A stretch of DNA of 64,000 nucleotides from Alcaligenaceae bacterium (GTDB taxonomy: Bacteria; Pseudomonadota; Gammaproteobacteria; Burkholderiales; Burkholderiaceae_B), in the NCBI GenBank assembly GCA_012727555.1, contig JAAYGT010000027.1:1-64000 (forward strand). Direction: 5' to 3'. The position numbers were made by a program, and so were the translations under genes. Shown here in pieces: positions 25,633 to 36,858 of this stretch (within the stretch, counting starts at the first letter, position 1; each line of letters starts with the position of its first letter). Under the pieces are notes generated by a model. That model saw only the letters and a program-made list of their open reading frames with translations. It was not told the origin of the DNA and did not search any database.

Positions 25633-27428
25633 TGACCGAGACCCTTGTCCGCATCGAGAACCTTTCGGTCAGCATTGCTTCTGATCACGGGGTTGTGCAG
25701 GCTGTGCAGTCGCTCAGTCTTGCACTGCAGCGCTCGGAAACCTTCGCCCTGGTGGGTGAATCCGGTTCGGGTAAAAGCATCACGGCACTTGCCTTGTTGC
25801 GTTTGCTGCCTGATGCTGCCCGGCTCAGTGCATCCGGCCTGTATCTTGGCTCACGGAATCTGCTTGGCCTTCCCGAGCGCAGCCTGCGCGACATCCGCGG
25901 TGGCCGCATCGGCATCATTTTCCAGGAGCCAGCCACCAGTCTGAACCCCGTGATGTCGGTGGGCGAGCAGATCATCGAGGTGCTGCGTCGGCACACACCG
26001 TTGCGTGGTTCAGCCCTCAGGGTGCGTGCCATTGAGTGGCTGGCGCGTGTCGGCCTGCCCGAGCCAGATCAACGCATTGATGATTATCCTTTTCAGTTCT
26101 CCGGGGGACAAAAGCAGCGCATCATGATTGCGCTGGCCTTGGCCGGCGAGCCTGATGTGCTGATTGCCGATGAGCCCACCACGGCGCTTGATGTCACTGT
26201 GCAAGCCCAGATTCTGGAATTGCTGGCCGATATCCAGCGTGAAATGGGGCTGGCAATTTTGCTCATTACCCATGATCTGGCCGTGGTGCGGCAGGTGGCC
26301 GATCATGTGGCACTGATGCGGGCGGGGCGCATCCTCGAGGTACGCCCCGCAGACGATTTTTTCAGTGCGCCCGATCATCCCTATGCCCGACAACTGCTTG
26401 ATGCCTTGCCCACAGCTGCACGCAGGGGCCAAAGGTTGTCGGACATCGATCAGGTTTTTGAGCAGCCGGCTGACATACGTTCTGAAAAGACTCTTGAGAC
26501 GCAGTCCGGAACGCAGCCCAAGCCGCCTGTTGAACTACGCGCTGAAGCTTTGCCCCTGGAGCGCCCTGAAAGGAGCGATGCATCACGACAGACTGATCAA
26601 AAGCACGGTTCACGGCTCCGCGAACAGCCTAAGCCCGTTCTGAGTGTCAAAGACCTTGACGTGGGTTATTTGAAGTCACGTCGCTTTTTCTGGCAACCAC
26701 GTCAGGTGATACCGGTTGTGCGTGGCGTAACCTTTGACCTCTACCCGGGTGAAACGCTGGCATTGCTCGGTGAGTCTGGATGCGGAAAAACCACAGTGGC
26801 CCGCAGCCTGCTCCGGCTGCTTGATCGCCAGGCGCGGGTTGCCGGGCAGGTTCTGCTGGCGGGCATTTCGGTGCTTGACGCAGGTTCAGCACGCTTGCGT
26901 CAGTTGCGCCGAGCACTGCAAATTGTTTTTCAGGATCCTTATGCATCCTTGAATCCGAGAATGCCGGTGGGGCAGGTGCTTGAAGAGGGGCTGGTTTCAT
27001 TGCAGCCTCATCTGTCGCCTGATCAGCGCAAACGGCGAATACAACACCTGATCGACCGTGTCGGCTTGCCTGCATCCACGGTTCAGCGCTATGCTCACGA
27101 GTTCTCCGGCGGGCAGCGGCAGCGTATTGCCATTGCCCGCGCTTTGGCGGTTGAGCCACACGTTCTTGTGTGCGACGAACCTACATCGGCACTTGATGTA
27201 TCTGTGCAGGCCCAGATTCTCGATCTCCTGAGCGATCTGCAAAAAGAAACAAACATGGCCTACCTGTTCATTACCCACAACTTTGGTGTGGTCGAATACC
27301 TGGCTGATCGCGTTGTAATCATGAGTCAGGGGCGTATTATTGAACAGGGGGCGGCTGAGCAGGTGCTTTGCCGGCCTGCGCAGGCCGAGACCCAACGTCT
27401 CTTGCAGGCTGTTCCACGAATTTACTGA
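25632..27428 (+). CDS. ABC transporter ATP-binding protein with two nucleotide-binding domains
   Basis: The 598-residue protein is a fusion of OppD- and OppF-like ATPases. Domain 1 has GESGSGKS, FSGGQKQRIMIALALA and VLIADEPTTALDV. Domain 2 has GESGCGKT, FSGGQRQRIAIARAL and VLVCDEPTSALDV. An 80-90 residue charged linker (about 270-335) lies between them. It powers the importer encoded just upstream, and a similar architecture is known from YejF and GsiA. The final gene of the operon is probably this one, though DUF1178 follows after only 10 bp. Confidence 0.93.
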   Translation: MTETLVRIENLSVSIASDHGVVQAVQSLSLALQRSETFALVGESGSGKSITALALLRLLPDAARLSASGLYLGSRNLLGLPERSLRDIRGGRIGIIFQEPATSLNPVMSVGEQIIEVLRRHTPLRGSALRVRAIEWLARVGLPEPDQRIDDYPFQFSGGQKQRIMIALALAGEPDVLIADEPTTALDVTVQAQILELLADIQREMGLAILLITHDLAVVRQVADHVALMRAGRILEVRPADDFFSAPDHPYARQLLDALPTAARRGQRLSDIDQVFEQPADIRSEKTLETQSGTQPKPPVELRAEALPLERPERSDASRQTDQKHGSRLREQPKPVLSVKDLDVGYLKSRRFFWQPRQVIPVVRGVTFDLYPGETLALLGESGCGKTTVARSLLRLLDRQARVAGQVLLAGISVLDAGSARLRQLRRALQIVFQDPYASLNPRMPVGQVLEEGLVSLQPHLSPDQRKRRIQHLIDRVGLPASTVQRYAHEFSGGQRQRIAIARALAVEPHVLVCDEPTSALDVSVQAQILDLLSDLQKETNMAYLFITHNFGVVEYLADRVVIMSQGRIIEQGAAEQVLCRPAQAETQRLLQAVPRIY

Positions 27429-27438
27429 CACCTTTGCC

Positions 27439-27963
27439 ATGTCTCTTAAAGTATTTGATCTTCAGTGCGATCACGGCCATGTCTTCGAGGGCTGGTTTGC
27501 ATCGCACGATGCGTTCAACGATCAGCAGGCCAGGGGGTTGCTGTCGTGTCCGGTATGCAACAGTCATGCGGTTGAGCGCAAGTTGTCAGCCCCTCGTCTC
27601 AATGTCAGCCACCTGCGTGCCGCAAAGGTGTCGGCGTCAACAGGGCAGGCCGGTGCCGGCTCACAGGGTGGGCATGCGCAGGCAGTGCAGTCCGCTCCCG
27701 ATCACGCTACAGAACCCGTGGTGCCATCAGAGCAATTTGCTCAACTGCAGGCACAGGTTCTGCAGCATCTTCGTGCCATGGTGCGTTCGTCTGAAAATGT
27801 AGGTGCTCGTTTTGCCGATGAAGCACGCCTGATTCACCAGGGGCAGGCGCCTGATCGTGCGATCCGTGGCGTTGCAACACCACAGGAATGCCAGGAATTG
27901 CTGGAAGAGGGCATTGCCGCCTTGCCTGTTCCTGATCTGCTCGATGACGATCGTCTGCACTGA
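27439..27963 (+). CDS. DUF1178 family protein
   Basis: The 174-residue protein starts MSLKVFDLQCDHGHVFEGWFAS with a CxH and a later CPVC (SCPVCNSHAVERKLSAPRLN), suggesting a small metal-binding N-terminal domain. After a low-complexity linker the C-terminal part (ENVGARFADEARLIHQGQAPDRAIRGVATPQECQELLEEGIAALPVP) is the conserved DUF1178 signature. The function is unknown. It starts 10 bp after the ABC ATPase stop and may be co-transcribed with it. Confidence 0.88.
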   Translation: MSLKVFDLQCDHGHVFEGWFASHDAFNDQQARGLLSCPVCNSHAVERKLSAPRLNVSHLRAAKVSASTGQAGAGSQGGHAQAVQSAPDHATEPVVPSEQFAQLQAQVLQHLRAMVRSSENVGARFADEARLIHQGQAPDRAIRGVATPQECQELLEEGIAALPVPDLLDDDRLH

Positions 27964-27993
27964 GGGTGGGGCGATATCGAATGTTTCGACATG

Positions 27994-28031
27994 AAAACGG
28001 CCCTGAACCGTTCAGGTTTCAGGGCCGCTTT
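27994..28031. terminator. Bidirectional terminator between DUF1178 gene and efp
   Basis: CGGCCCTGAA (27998-28007) pairs with TTCAGGGCCG (28018-28027). An A-run on the left and a T-run on the right serve the two convergent genes. Confidence 0.75.
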
Positions 28032-28062
28032 GGTATGAACTGCAGCGTCAAGCTGTAGAGCG

Positions 28063-28620
28063 TTACATTGCGCGACTACGGTATTCGCCTGTGCGTGTAT
28101 CGATTTCGATTTTGTCACCGATATTGCAGAACAGGGGAACGCTGATTTCCATGCCGGTATTGATTTTGGCCGGTTTCAGAACCTTGCCCGAGGTGTCGCC
28201 CTTGACAGCGGGTTCTGTGTAGGTGATCTCACGAACCACAATGGTGGGCAGCTCAACAGAAATGGCGCGTCCTTCGTAGAACACGACTTCCACTTCCATA
28301 CCTTCTTCAAGGTAGTTCAGCGCATCGCCCATGCTTTCTGCTTCAACTTCGTACTGATTGTATTCTTCGTCCATGAAGGCATACATGGGATCGGCGAAGT
28401 AGGAGTAGGTGCAGGTTTTGTGCTCAAGAACAACGACTTCGAACTTTTCGTCGGCCTTGTAGACGGATTCGCTGCCCGATGCCGTGAGCAGGTTCTTGAA
28501 CTTGAGTTTGACAACAGCGGCGTTACGACCCGATTTGTTGTATTCAGCTTTCTGAACAACCAGGGGATCATTGCCCACCATGACAACATTGCCGACACGT
28601 AATTCTTGTGCGGTTTTCAT
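28063..28620 (-). CDS. efp: Elongation factor P (Arg32 type)
   Basis: The 185-residue tRNA-like factor relieves ribosome stalling at polyproline. The loop that reaches the peptidyl-transferase centre reads [13 protein letters not shown] with arginine at position 32 instead of the lysine seen in E. coli. This arginine is rhamnosylated by EarP in the family of Neisseria, Pseudomonas and beta-proteobacteria. earP lies 78 bp upstream on the same strand. The three OB/KOW domains and the C-terminal [17 protein letters not shown] motif are complete. AGTCTC-rich leader sequence separates it from earP. Confidence 0.97.
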   Translation of the reverse strand: MKTAQELRVGNVVMVGNDPLVVQKAEYNKSGRNAAVVKLKFKNLLTASGSESVYKADEKFEVVVLEHKTCTYSYFADPMYAFMDEEYNQYEVEAESMGDALNYLEEGMEVEVVFYEGRAISVELPTIVVREITYTEPAVKGDTSGKVLKPAKINTGMEISVPLFCNIGDKIEIDTRTGEYRSRAM

Positions 28621-28698
28621 AAAATAGAGACTCCGGGAAGGGATTGCTCCGCCAGATCGTGAAGCCGAGCCGGAGCAGGTAGTGCAAAACGTGGCATT

Positions 28699-29916
28699 TT
28701 AACCTGTTCCCGATTTTTGCGCGCAGAATTCCAGCAAGCGTGTTGCCAGATCGGGTTCCCCTGCAAGCCTTGTGTACCAGTCGTGCATGCTCCGCTGCCA
28801 GTTGCCCAGGGTGTCAGGCGCAAGAGCCTGGGCAAGTGCTGTATCAACCGCGGGTTGGCCTGGCAGGCCATTCCACGCCCGCATCAAGGTTTTGACGCTT
28901 TCTGGAAGCGGGCTGCATGCCAGGAACGCATTGAGCTTGATGTGATGGGCCTGTTCGGGTTGCGAGTAGATCTGCCACACCATGGGGCGTTGCGCCCAAA
29001 GGCCGCGCACCAGAGAGTCCTCGCCTCGTACGAAGTTCAGGTGACTGCCCCATAGCAAGGTATCGAAGTCGTGTTGTGCCACAAAGGGAATGCTGCGCAG
29101 CAACACGGCACATTCATGACGGGATCCCTGATGGTATTTCAGGGTATCGGGCAATGGGCCGGGGTGAAGAATAACGGCTTTTCTGCCGCATTTTTGAATT
29201 CCGGTGATCAGCTCCTGTACCGGGGCGTCACGATAACCGAAAAGCAGTATGTGCAGCGCACCTTCGTCAAGATGGCAACGGGCAACGGGGTCAAGGTTCA
29301 GTGTCCGTAGCAAACGTTGGTGGTTTTCAGGGGTGTGCAGCCAGTTTTTGCGTCGGGTTTCAAGATCCGGTTCCCGCAGCAGGCCACCGGTACGCGCAGT
29401 GAAACCCGGAAAGAAAAAGAATTTGCGCAGACCGTTTGGTTGAATCGAGGGCAGACCGTGCCACTCATTGACCCAGTCTTCGGCACTCAGGTATTCCAGG
29501 TTGATCCAGAGCCGCGTGCTGCCAGGCATGCGCAGACTGAATGCTTCGGGTAGATCGCATCCGAACGCTTCGATGACGATTTCGGACGGTTGTTCGATGC
29601 GTGATGCTTCATGCCATTGAACGACATCAATACCCTGGATGTGCTGGTTTGCCTTTGAAGGGTCAAGATCCGGCACCAGCAGGGCCAGGCGGTGCAGGTC
29701 ATCAATGAACAGACGAACTTTCACCGGGGGGGGAGATGATGCAGTACCTGACGGGAGCGTTTCGTGTGGGTGGGCAGGCGAGCAGAGCGCTGCTGATTCG
29801 GGCAGGGTGGCGACCTGCCAGGTGGCCTGGGCTTTGATATGAAGTGATAAACGCCAGCAGATGCCGGCGTCACCCAGGTTGTCGATGACGCGGCAAAAGA
29901 TATCGAATGACTGCAC
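28699..29916 (-). CDS. earP: EF-P arginine rhamnosyltransferase EarP
   Basis: The 405-residue inverting glycosyltransferase (formerly DUF2331) moves rhamnose from dTDP-rhamnose to Arg32 of EF-P. DIFCRVIDNLGDAGICWRL holds the two aspartates required in the family (Asp12 and Asp16). NFVRGEDSLVRGLWAQRPMVWQIY (about 294-316) is the nucleotide-sugar site with Glu299. A proline/serine-rich insertion at about 45-64 makes it slightly longer than usual. The start is GTG at 29916. It lies directly upstream of efp, matching the modification pair. Confidence 0.95.
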   Translation of the reverse strand: MQSFDIFCRVIDNLGDAGICWRLSLHIKAQATWQVATLPESAALCSPAHPHETLPSGTASSPPPVKVRLFIDDLHRLALLVPDLDPSKANQHIQGIDVVQWHEASRIEQPSEIVIEAFGCDLPEAFSLRMPGSTRLWINLEYLSAEDWVNEWHGLPSIQPNGLRKFFFFPGFTARTGGLLREPDLETRRKNWLHTPENHQRLLRTLNLDPVARCHLDEGALHILLFGYRDAPVQELITGIQKCGRKAVILHPGPLPDTLKYHQGSRHECAVLLRSIPFVAQHDFDTLLWGSHLNFVRGEDSLVRGLWAQRPMVWQIYSQPEQAHHIKLNAFLACSPLPESVKTLMRAWNGLPGQPAVDTALAQALAPDTLGNWQRSMHDWYTRLAGEPDLATRLLEFCAQKSGTG

Positions 29917-29928
29917 AACAGAAGCGTA

Positions 29929-31137
29929 TCAGTGAAACTGGATGGGGCCTGGGTTGACTTCTTCGGGTAATTCCGGGTGTACCATTTCGCCCATAGGGTT
30001 GGGGAAATAGGGAGCCCCGCAGTCTTCGCAGAATTCGCCGGGATGCAGCCCCGGCAGTCTTCGCACTTCAGCGATACCGAGTTCTTTGAGCAGTGCTGCA
30101 ATTTGATCCGTCAGGGAGGGTTCTTCAGAGTCGATGGTTTCGGCCATGGCTTCTTCTTTGCTGAGAATGGGCCAGATGCACCCGTAGATGACATCGTTGC
30201 CCTGACGTGGGCTCAGGCCGATGCGGTATTCTTCCGGGGAATTTTCACCACAGGCCATGACGGTGGCGCGCAGGTTGTCGGGTGACAGGTTGGCGGCCAT
30301 ATGCAGCCAGGTGATGGCGGCCTTGACGGCCATGGGACGAATGCGTCGGTCGGATTCGCGGTTATTCAGATAGAACGCGTTTGGAACCATGATTTCCACA
30401 TGGCAGCCGGTGAAGATGGACGATACAGTGGTGTGGGTGCTGTCGTACCAGGCCTGAATGCAGTCGAAACGTGAAAAAAAGGACGTTTCGTCTTGCTGTG
30501 TTTGCCAGCGGAAAAATGCATTCCCCTTGGGTACCACAATGGCCCCTACAAGAAACCGCGCATCGGCCAGAACCCCATCGTGATGGTTGCTTTCCCGGAG
30601 GGTGAAATCGGGGATGTGGGCGGGATCGAGTGCTTTGAGTGCCAGTTGCTGGGTCCAGTGACGAGTTTCATGGAACGACTGCGGCATTTGTTCGAAGCTG
30701 ACAAGATCGGGCAGCAGTACAAAGGTACTGTCGGGAGCCAGGGTGGTCTCGACCAGACACTTTTCAAAGTGCCTGAGCTGGGCTTCGGTGATACGATCTT
30801 CTTTGGGCAGCTGGTAACGTGTCCAGGCAAGAAAAGGTACGGTAATGAGCAAGGCCTGGTAGTGCTTGCGCTTGTGAGTGAAGACGGCGGATTCAGAATA
30901 GGTTTCCACCTCTTCTGCAAGCAGTTCGTAGGCATGACTGTCGTCAGTCATGAGTTGCTCAAGGACCGTTTCGACAGTACGGTTCTTTTTTCCCAGCAGA
31001 ATTTTGTCGATCTGGGCACCCAGCAGGGCTTCCCAGTAATGGTCTTCGATGCGACTGCCCGAACGCCCCAGTTCAATAGCAAGATTGAGCAGGCGTTGGG
31101 CATCGCGGGAAAGACGGGACGGCGGGGTAACAGGCAT
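29929..31137 (-). CDS. DUF2863 family protein
   Basis: The protein is about 402 residues from the ATG at 31137 (a GTG at 31149 is in frame). It contains RDAQRLLNLAIELGRSGSRIEDHYWEALL near the start and a C-terminal CEDCGAPYFPNPMGEMVHPE, which may bind a metal with the two cysteines. DUF2863 proteins are largely beta-proteobacterial and have no known function. It ends 12 bp before the earP start on the same strand, so the two may share a transcript. Confidence 0.85.
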   Translation of the reverse strand: MPVTPPSRLSRDAQRLLNLAIELGRSGSRIEDHYWEALLGAQIDKILLGKKNRTVETVLEQLMTDDSHAYELLAEEVETYSESAVFTHKRKHYQALLITVPFLAWTRYQLPKEDRITEAQLRHFEKCLVETTLAPDSTFVLLPDLVSFEQMPQSFHETRHWTQQLALKALDPAHIPDFTLRESNHHDGVLADARFLVGAIVVPKGNAFFRWQTQQDETSFFSRFDCIQAWYDSTHTTVSSIFTGCHVEIMVPNAFYLNNRESDRRIRPMAVKAAITWLHMAANLSPDNLRATVMACGENSPEEYRIGLSPRQGNDVIYGCIWPILSKEEAMAETIDSEEPSLTDQIAALLKELGIAEVRRLPGLHPGEFCEDCGAPYFPNPMGEMVHPELPEEVNPGPIQFH

Positions 31138-31196
31138 ACTAGGACGCACACAGTAATAAAAAACTCAGGGCTTCTAGTGTACCGTTACCCGCCGAC

Positions 31197-33896
31197 TCAT
31201 GCGAGTTGTTGACGCAACACGTAGGGCAAAATACCGCCGTGCACGTAGTAATCTGCTTCGGTTTCCGTATCGATACGCAGCAACACCGTAATTTCACGAC
31301 GGCTTCCGTCAGGTTTTTCAATGACCAGAACGACATCCTGCTGTGGTTTGATGCCATTTTCGAGGCCATGAACCGAGAATACTTCGGAGCCATCAATGCC
31401 CAGCGACTGAACACTGTCGTTGCCTTTGAACTGCAAGGCCAGCACACCCATGCCGATCAGGTTGCTGCGATGAATACGCTCGAAACTGCGTGCAATGACA
31501 GCGCGAACCCCAAGCAGTTGCGTACCCTTTGCGGCCCAGTCCCGTGATGAGCCTGTGCCGTACTCTTCACCGGCAAAAATGACGGTAGGTGTGTTTTCAG
31601 CTTGATAGCGCATGGCAGCATCGTAGATGGTCATACGCTCTTTTTCCGGTTGATGGAAGGTTTCACCGCCTTCGAAGCGATTGCCATCAGGTAGCGGCGG
31701 GATCATGAGGTTTTTGATGCGTACATTGGCGAAGGTGCCACGCATCATGACTTCGTGATTGCCACGGCGTGATCCGTAGCTGTTGAAGTCGTCAGGGGTA
31801 ACGCCGTGTTCTTTGAGCCATTGTCCGGCTGGTGAGGCTTCCTTGATGGATCCGGCTGGCGAGATATGGTCGGTTGTGACGGAGTCACCGAAAATGGCCA
31901 GCGCACGCGCCCCCTTGACCACGGCAATGGTCGGGGGTGTCATGGTGAAGTCCTTGAAAAAGGGCGGCTGTGCGATGTAGGTGGATTCCGGCCAGGTGTA
32001 GGTCTCGCCCGCAACGCCCGAGATTTTTTCCCACAATTTGCCTGGGTTGCTTTCAATCTGGGCATAGTTTGTACGGAAATCCTCAGGCTCGAGGGCCTGC
32101 AGCATAAGCGCCTTGACCTCGGCATTCGAGGGCCAGATATCGCCGAGCCAGACATCGCCGTGTTTGCCTTTGCCGACAGGTTCTGCCATCAGGTTGCGGC
32201 GTACGGTACCCGCCAGCGCAAAGGCCACAACCAGTGGTGGTGATGCCAGGAAGTTCGCTTTGATATTGGGATGAATACGTGCTTCAAAATTGCGATTTCC
32301 AGACAGCACGGCAGCACAGACAAGATTATTCTGAACAATCGCTTCGTTGATGTCGGCAGCAAGGTCACCGGCATTGCCGATACATGTGGTGCAGCCGTAG
32401 GCGCCCACATTGAAGCCAAGTTTTTCCAGGTAATGCAACAAGCCGGTCTTGGTCAGATATTCTGTGACGACCCGTGAGCCGGGTGCCAACGACGTTTTAA
32501 TATGACGCGGTACTTTGAGCCCGAGTTCCACCGCCTTTTTGGCCATCAGGCCAGCCGCCAGCATTACGCTGGGGTTCGAGGTGTTGGTGCACGAGGTGAT
32601 GGCCGCGATCATGATGTCGCCATGGCGAAGTTCGTTGTCGTGTGATGTGGTGATGACATCGGTCAGGCGTTCGGCAGGTTGGTTGAAGCCGGTTGGCCCT
32701 GCCTCGCTGAACAAAGTGTCGAATGTGGTTTTCAGGGCTTCCAGTTCGATGCGGTCTTGCGGGCGTTTGGGGCCGGCAAGCGAGGGGGTGACCGTGGACA
32801 GATCAAGTGTGAGCAACTGGCTGTACCGGATATCGCGGGCCTCTGGTACGCCGTACATGGCCTGTGCCTTGAAATACGCTTTGAGCGCCTTGACTTCTTT
32901 GTCGGTGCGACCAGTGATCCTGAAGTAATCGAGGGTTTTGTCGTCGACCGGGAAAAAGCCCATGGTTGCGCCGTATTCCGGTGCCATGTTGGCGATGGTG
33001 GCGCGGTCGGTGACCGACAGCCCTGCTGTACCTGATCCACAGAACTCCACAAACTTGCCGACCACTTTATGCTTGCGCAATAGTTCAGTCAAAGTAAGTA
33101 CGAGGTCTGTGGCGGTGATGCCGCCACGCAATTGCCCTGTCAGTTCAACGCCCACCACGTCAGGTGTCAACATGTACACAGGTTGGCCCAGCATGGCGGC
33201 TTCGGCTTCGATGCCGCCTACACCCCAACCCACAACGCCGATACCGTTGATCATGGTGGTGTGGCTGTCGGTGCCGACCAAGGTGTCGGGGTAGTACACG
33301 TTGGTCGGCTTGTCGTGGTGCACGCCACGGGCCAGGTACTCGAGATTGACCTGATGCACAATACCAAAGCCCGGGGGAACCACACCGAAGGTGTTGAAAG
33401 CCTGCATGCCCCATTTCATGAACTGGTAACGTTCGCGGTTGCGCTTGAATTCCAGTTTCATGTTCAGATCGAGCGCTTTTTTGCTGCCGTAATGATCAAT
33501 CATGACCGAGTGATCAACGACCAGATCAACAGGGACCAGAGGTTCGATGCGTTTTGGGTCGAGTTTCATTCCTTGCGCAACCGCACGCATTGCCGCCAGG
33601 TCGGCCAGTAGAGGAATGCCGGTAAAGTCTTGCAGTATGACCCGCGACACAACAAAAGGGATTTCTGTCGTGCGCTTGGCGTTGGGCTTCCAGGTGGCCA
33701 GATCACGTACATGCTTGCGCGTTATTTTTTTGCCATCACAGTTGCGCAGTACGGATTCAAGCACAATGCGCAGCGAGATGGGCAGTGACTGGATGTCGGC
33801 CTTGAGGGCTTTACCTAGTGCGGGCAGTGAGTGAAACCGGCCTGTTTTTCGCCCGATTGTGAATTCCTGAAGCGTGTCGAAAGGGTTGTGCAGCAT
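31197..33896 (-). CDS. acnA: Aconitate hydratase A
   Basis: The 899-residue [4Fe-4S] enzyme interconverts citrate and isocitrate. Cluster cysteines are in [13 protein letters not shown] and [14 protein letters not shown]. Substrate residues occur in [31 protein letters not shown] and the swivelling domain has [16 protein letters not shown]. The order of domains (1-2-3-linker-4) is AcnA/IRP-like, unlike the adjacent AcnB. It is the first of three aconitase-superfamily genes within 12 kb. A terminator of the upstream acnB gene precedes it. Confidence 0.96.
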   Translation of the reverse strand: MLHNPFDTLQEFTIGRKTGRFHSLPALGKALKADIQSLPISLRIVLESVLRNCDGKKITRKHVRDLATWKPNAKRTTEIPFVVSRVILQDFTGIPLLADLAAMRAVAQGMKLDPKRIEPLVPVDLVVDHSVMIDHYGSKKALDLNMKLEFKRNRERYQFMKWGMQAFNTFGVVPPGFGIVHQVNLEYLARGVHHDKPTNVYYPDTLVGTDSHTTMINGIGVVGWGVGGIEAEAAMLGQPVYMLTPDVVGVELTGQLRGGITATDLVLTLTELLRKHKVVGKFVEFCGSGTAGLSVTDRATIANMAPEYGATMGFFPVDDKTLDYFRITGRTDKEVKALKAYFKAQAMYGVPEARDIRYSQLLTLDLSTVTPSLAGPKRPQDRIELEALKTTFDTLFSEAGPTGFNQPAERLTDVITTSHDNELRHGDIMIAAITSCTNTSNPSVMLAAGLMAKKAVELGLKVPRHIKTSLAPGSRVVTEYLTKTGLLHYLEKLGFNVGAYGCTTCIGNAGDLAADINEAIVQNNLVCAAVLSGNRNFEARIHPNIKANFLASPPLVVAFALAGTVRRNLMAEPVGKGKHGDVWLGDIWPSNAEVKALMLQALEPEDFRTNYAQIESNPGKLWEKISGVAGETYTWPESTYIAQPPFFKDFTMTPPTIAVVKGARALAIFGDSVTTDHISPAGSIKEASPAGQWLKEHGVTPDDFNSYGSRRGNHEVMMRGTFANVRIKNLMIPPLPDGNRFEGGETFHQPEKERMTIYDAAMRYQAENTPTVIFAGEEYGTGSSRDWAAKGTQLLGVRAVIARSFERIHRSNLIGMGVLALQFKGNDSVQSLGIDGSEVFSVHGLENGIKPQQDVVLVIEKPDGSRREITVLLRIDTETEADYYVHGGILPYVLRQQLA

Positions 33897-34219
33897 GATG
33901 GTGTCTCCGGAACAGGGTAGCGACCAGGGTAAGCGCCTGATTGTAGGCCCTGTTTGCCGTGAAGGACAGTCGTATCATCCGTTTGCGGGTGAAGTTTTCT
34001 TGTTGTGCGAGCTTGCGTGCTACGTTGACCGTTTGCCAGGTCGGCACTTAGTGCCTTTGTTCCTCATCTGTGCATACCCGGGATGTGCACCCGAAAAACA
34101 GAGGCCAGTTCGCGCGAGTGAATGTTTCGCAGCGGCACGAAAAAACCCCGCACGGCGGTGTCGTGCGGGGTCGGTAAACAAGGGGGACGATTTGACGCCC
34201 ACCCTCTCAAGCAGCAGGA
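33897..34219 (-). other. 323-bp acnB-acnA intergenic region
   Basis: No gene is supported here. The acnB-proximal part (34139-34170) is a terminator. The rest must contain the acnA promoter, but no close match to -35/-10 consensus or inverted repeat was recognised. The 21-bp palindrome found upstream of acnB is absent. Confidence 0.5.
34139..34170 (-). terminator. Intrinsic terminator of acnB
   Basis: On the minus strand CCCCGCACG (34170-34162) and CGTGCGGGG (34154-34146) form a perfect 9-bp G+C-rich stem with a 7-nt loop, followed by at least six T. This is a textbook terminator 50 bp after the acnB stop. Confidence 0.92.
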
Positions 34220-36811
34220 TCAGACACCGACGGAGTCGGCAATTTCCTTGTATTCCTCGATCTGGTCGAAGTTCAGGTATTTATAGACTTGATCACTGTT
34301 CTTGTTGATCACGCCCATGTCTGCCAGATATTCCTCGCGGGTTGGAATGCGTCCCAGACGCGAACAGATGGCAGCCAGTTCGGCAGAACCCAGGAACACA
34401 TTGGTGTTGCGACCCAGACGGTTCGGGAAGTTCCGTGTGCTTGTGGACATGACGGTTGCGCCTTCGCGTACCTGTGCCTGGTTCCCCATGCACAGCGAGC
34501 AACCTGGCATTTCTGTGCGTGCGCCCGCTGTGCCGAATACGCCGTAGTGGCCTTCTTCGGTGAGCTGATGCTGATCCATTTTGGTGGGCGGCGCAACCCA
34601 CAGTTTGGCGGGGATATCACGCTTGCCTTCCAGCAGTTTCGAGGCTGCACGGAAATGACCGATGTTGGTCATGCAGCTGCCGATGAACACTTCATCGATC
34701 CCTGTGCCGGCAACGTCGGACAAGGTTTTGACGTCATCGGGATCGTTCGGGCAGGCAACGATAGGCTCATGGATTTCGCTCATGTCAATTTCAATGACAG
34801 CAGCGTATTCGGCATCGGCATCGGGCTCGAGCAGTTTGGGATCGGCCAGCCAGGCTTCCATGGCTTTGATGCGGCGAGCCAGCGAGCGCTCGTCTTCGTA
34901 GCCGTTGGCGATCATCCACTTGAGCAGCACAATGTTGCTGTTCAGGTATTCGATGATGGGCTCTTTGTTCAGCCGCACTGTACAACCGGCAGCAGAACGC
35001 TCGGCGGACGCATCGGACAATTCGAAGGCTTGCTCGACTTTCAGGTCAGGCAGGCCTTCGATTTCCAGGATGCGACCAGAGAAAATGTTCTTCTTGCCTT
35101 GCTTGGCCACGGTGAGCAGGTCTTGCTTGATGGCATAGAATGGAATGGCGTTCACCAGGTCACGCAAAGTGACGCCAGGTTGCATTTTGCCTTTGAAGCG
35201 AACCAGAACCGATTCCGGCATGTCGAGCGGCATGACGCCGGTGGCTGCAGCAAACGCAACCAGACCAGAACCGGCCGGGAAGGAAATACCAATCGGGAAG
35301 CGGGTGTGCGAATCGCCACCGGTACCTACGGTGTCGGGCAACAGCATGCGGTTGAGCCACGAGTGGATCACACCATCGCCTGGGCGCAGCGAAATGCCGC
35401 CACGGGTGCTGATGAACTCGGGAAGTGTATGGTGTGTCTTGACATCAACGGGCTTGGGGTAAGCCGCAGTGTGGCAGAACGACTGCATGACCAGATCAGC
35501 TGAAAAGCCCAGGCAGGCCAGGTCTTTCAGTTCATCGCGTGTCATGGGGCCGGTGGTGTCCTGGCTACCAACCGATGTCATTTTGGGTTCGCAGTAGGTA
35601 CCCGGACGAACGCCTTTGCCTTCAGGCAAGCCACAGGCGCGGCCGACCATTTTCTGGGCCAGGCTGTAACCTTTGCCGGAATCGGCCGGGTTGTGGGGCA
35701 GACGGAACAGTGTCGAGGGGGGCAGACCCAGCGCTTCGCGGGCTTTGGTGGTCAGGCCACGACCGATGATCAGGGGAATACGGCCACCGGCACGCACTTC
35801 GTCGAAGAGTACATCGGATTTGACCTGGAATTCGGCGATGACTTCGCCGTTTTTCAGAGCCTTGCCTTCATAGGGGCGCAGTTCGATGACATCGCCCATT
35901 TCCATTTTGGAAACATCGAGTTCGATCGGCAGCGCGCCGGCATCTTCCATGGTGTTGTAGAAAATGGGTGCAATCTTGCTGCCCAGGCACACGCCGCCAA
36001 AACGCTTGTTGGGAACGAAGGGGATGTCTTCGCCCGTGAACCACAAAACGGAGTTTGTGGCTGATTTACGGCTGGAGCCTGTACCGACTACATCACCCAC
36101 GTAGGCAACCAGGTGGCCTTTGTCTTTGAGCGACTGGATGAAGTTGACCGGGCCGCGTTTGCCGTCTTCTTCGGGTTCAAATGCTGCACCTTCACGCTTG
36201 TTCTTGAGCATGGCCAGGGCATGCAGCGGAATATCAGGACGCGTGGTGGCATCGGGGGCGGGGGAAAGGTCGTCGGTGTTGGTTTCGCCGGGGACCTTGA
36301 AAACAGTGATTGTCAGGCTTTCAGGCAGGGCGGGACGGCTGGTGAACCATTCGGCTTCAGCCCAGCTTTGCATGACTGCTTTGGCGTTGGCATTGCCCTT
36401 GTCGGCTTTTTCCTTGACATCATGGAACGCGTCGAACATCAGCAGGGTTTTTTTCAGTGCTTCGGCAGCGATGGGGCCGATTGTGGCGTCATCGAGCAGT
36501 TCGATCAGTGGGCTGATGTTATAACCACCCAGCATGGTGCCCAGCAGTTCGGTGGCATGCTTGCGGTCAATGAGTGCACAGGTTTCTTTACCCAGAGCCA
36601 CGGCAGCAAGGTAGGAGGCCTTCACCTTGGCGGCGTCGTCGACACCTGCGGGAACGCGATGGGTGATCAGTTCGACCAGAAAGGCTTCTTCGCCGGCGGG
36701 AGGTGCCTTGAGCAGTTCGATGAGATCGGCTGTTTGCCGTGCCGACAGTGGCAGGGGGGGGATGCCGAGCGCGGCGCGTTCAGCAACGTGTTGGCGATAG
36801 GATTCCAGCAT
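34220..36811 (-). CDS. acnB: Aconitate hydratase B
   Basis: The 863-residue main TCA-cycle aconitase opens with the AcnB-specific HEAT-like domain ([35 protein letters not shown]). Cluster cysteines occur in [10 protein letters not shown] and [25 protein letters not shown] and FIPNKRFGG-like segments form the active site. It can also hydrate 2-methylaconitate in the methylcitrate route. The ATG at 36811 is preferred, since upstream in-frame sequence is promoter. A 21-bp palindrome, shared with the gntR-mdh region, precedes the promoter. Confidence 0.97.
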   Translation of the reverse strand: MLESYRQHVAERAALGIPPLPLSARQTADLIELLKAPPAGEEAFLVELITHRVPAGVDDAAKVKASYLAAVALGKETCALIDRKHATELLGTMLGGYNISPLIELLDDATIGPIAAEALKKTLLMFDAFHDVKEKADKGNANAKAVMQSWAEAEWFTSRPALPESLTITVFKVPGETNTDDLSPAPDATTRPDIPLHALAMLKNKREGAAFEPEEDGKRGPVNFIQSLKDKGHLVAYVGDVVGTGSSRKSATNSVLWFTGEDIPFVPNKRFGGVCLGSKIAPIFYNTMEDAGALPIELDVSKMEMGDVIELRPYEGKALKNGEVIAEFQVKSDVLFDEVRAGGRIPLIIGRGLTTKAREALGLPPSTLFRLPHNPADSGKGYSLAQKMVGRACGLPEGKGVRPGTYCEPKMTSVGSQDTTGPMTRDELKDLACLGFSADLVMQSFCHTAAYPKPVDVKTHHTLPEFISTRGGISLRPGDGVIHSWLNRMLLPDTVGTGGDSHTRFPIGISFPAGSGLVAFAAATGVMPLDMPESVLVRFKGKMQPGVTLRDLVNAIPFYAIKQDLLTVAKQGKKNIFSGRILEIEGLPDLKVEQAFELSDASAERSAAGCTVRLNKEPIIEYLNSNIVLLKWMIANGYEDERSLARRIKAMEAWLADPKLLEPDADAEYAAVIEIDMSEIHEPIVACPNDPDDVKTLSDVAGTGIDEVFIGSCMTNIGHFRAASKLLEGKRDIPAKLWVAPPTKMDQHQLTEEGHYGVFGTAGARTEMPGCSLCMGNQAQVREGATVMSTSTRNFPNRLGRNTNVFLGSAELAAICSRLGRIPTREEYLADMGVINKNSDQVYKYLNFDQIEEYKEIADSVGV

Positions 36812-36858
36812 TTTCTTGCGTGCCCTTACAGATGGGGTTAACGGATTGGCTCGAAACA

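Noticed and set aside
33874-34308. 144-codon plus-strand frame between acnA and acnB
   Set aside because: It runs through the acnB terminator hairpin and into the acnB coding region, and shows no protein features.
34289-35503. 404-codon open frame on the plus strand inside acnB
   Set aside because: It lies opposite a clear, full-length acnB, has no family resemblance, and similar long mirror frames occur opposite other genes here (for example 11318-12340 opposite tyrB and 41554-42753 opposite acnD). They result from codon bias.
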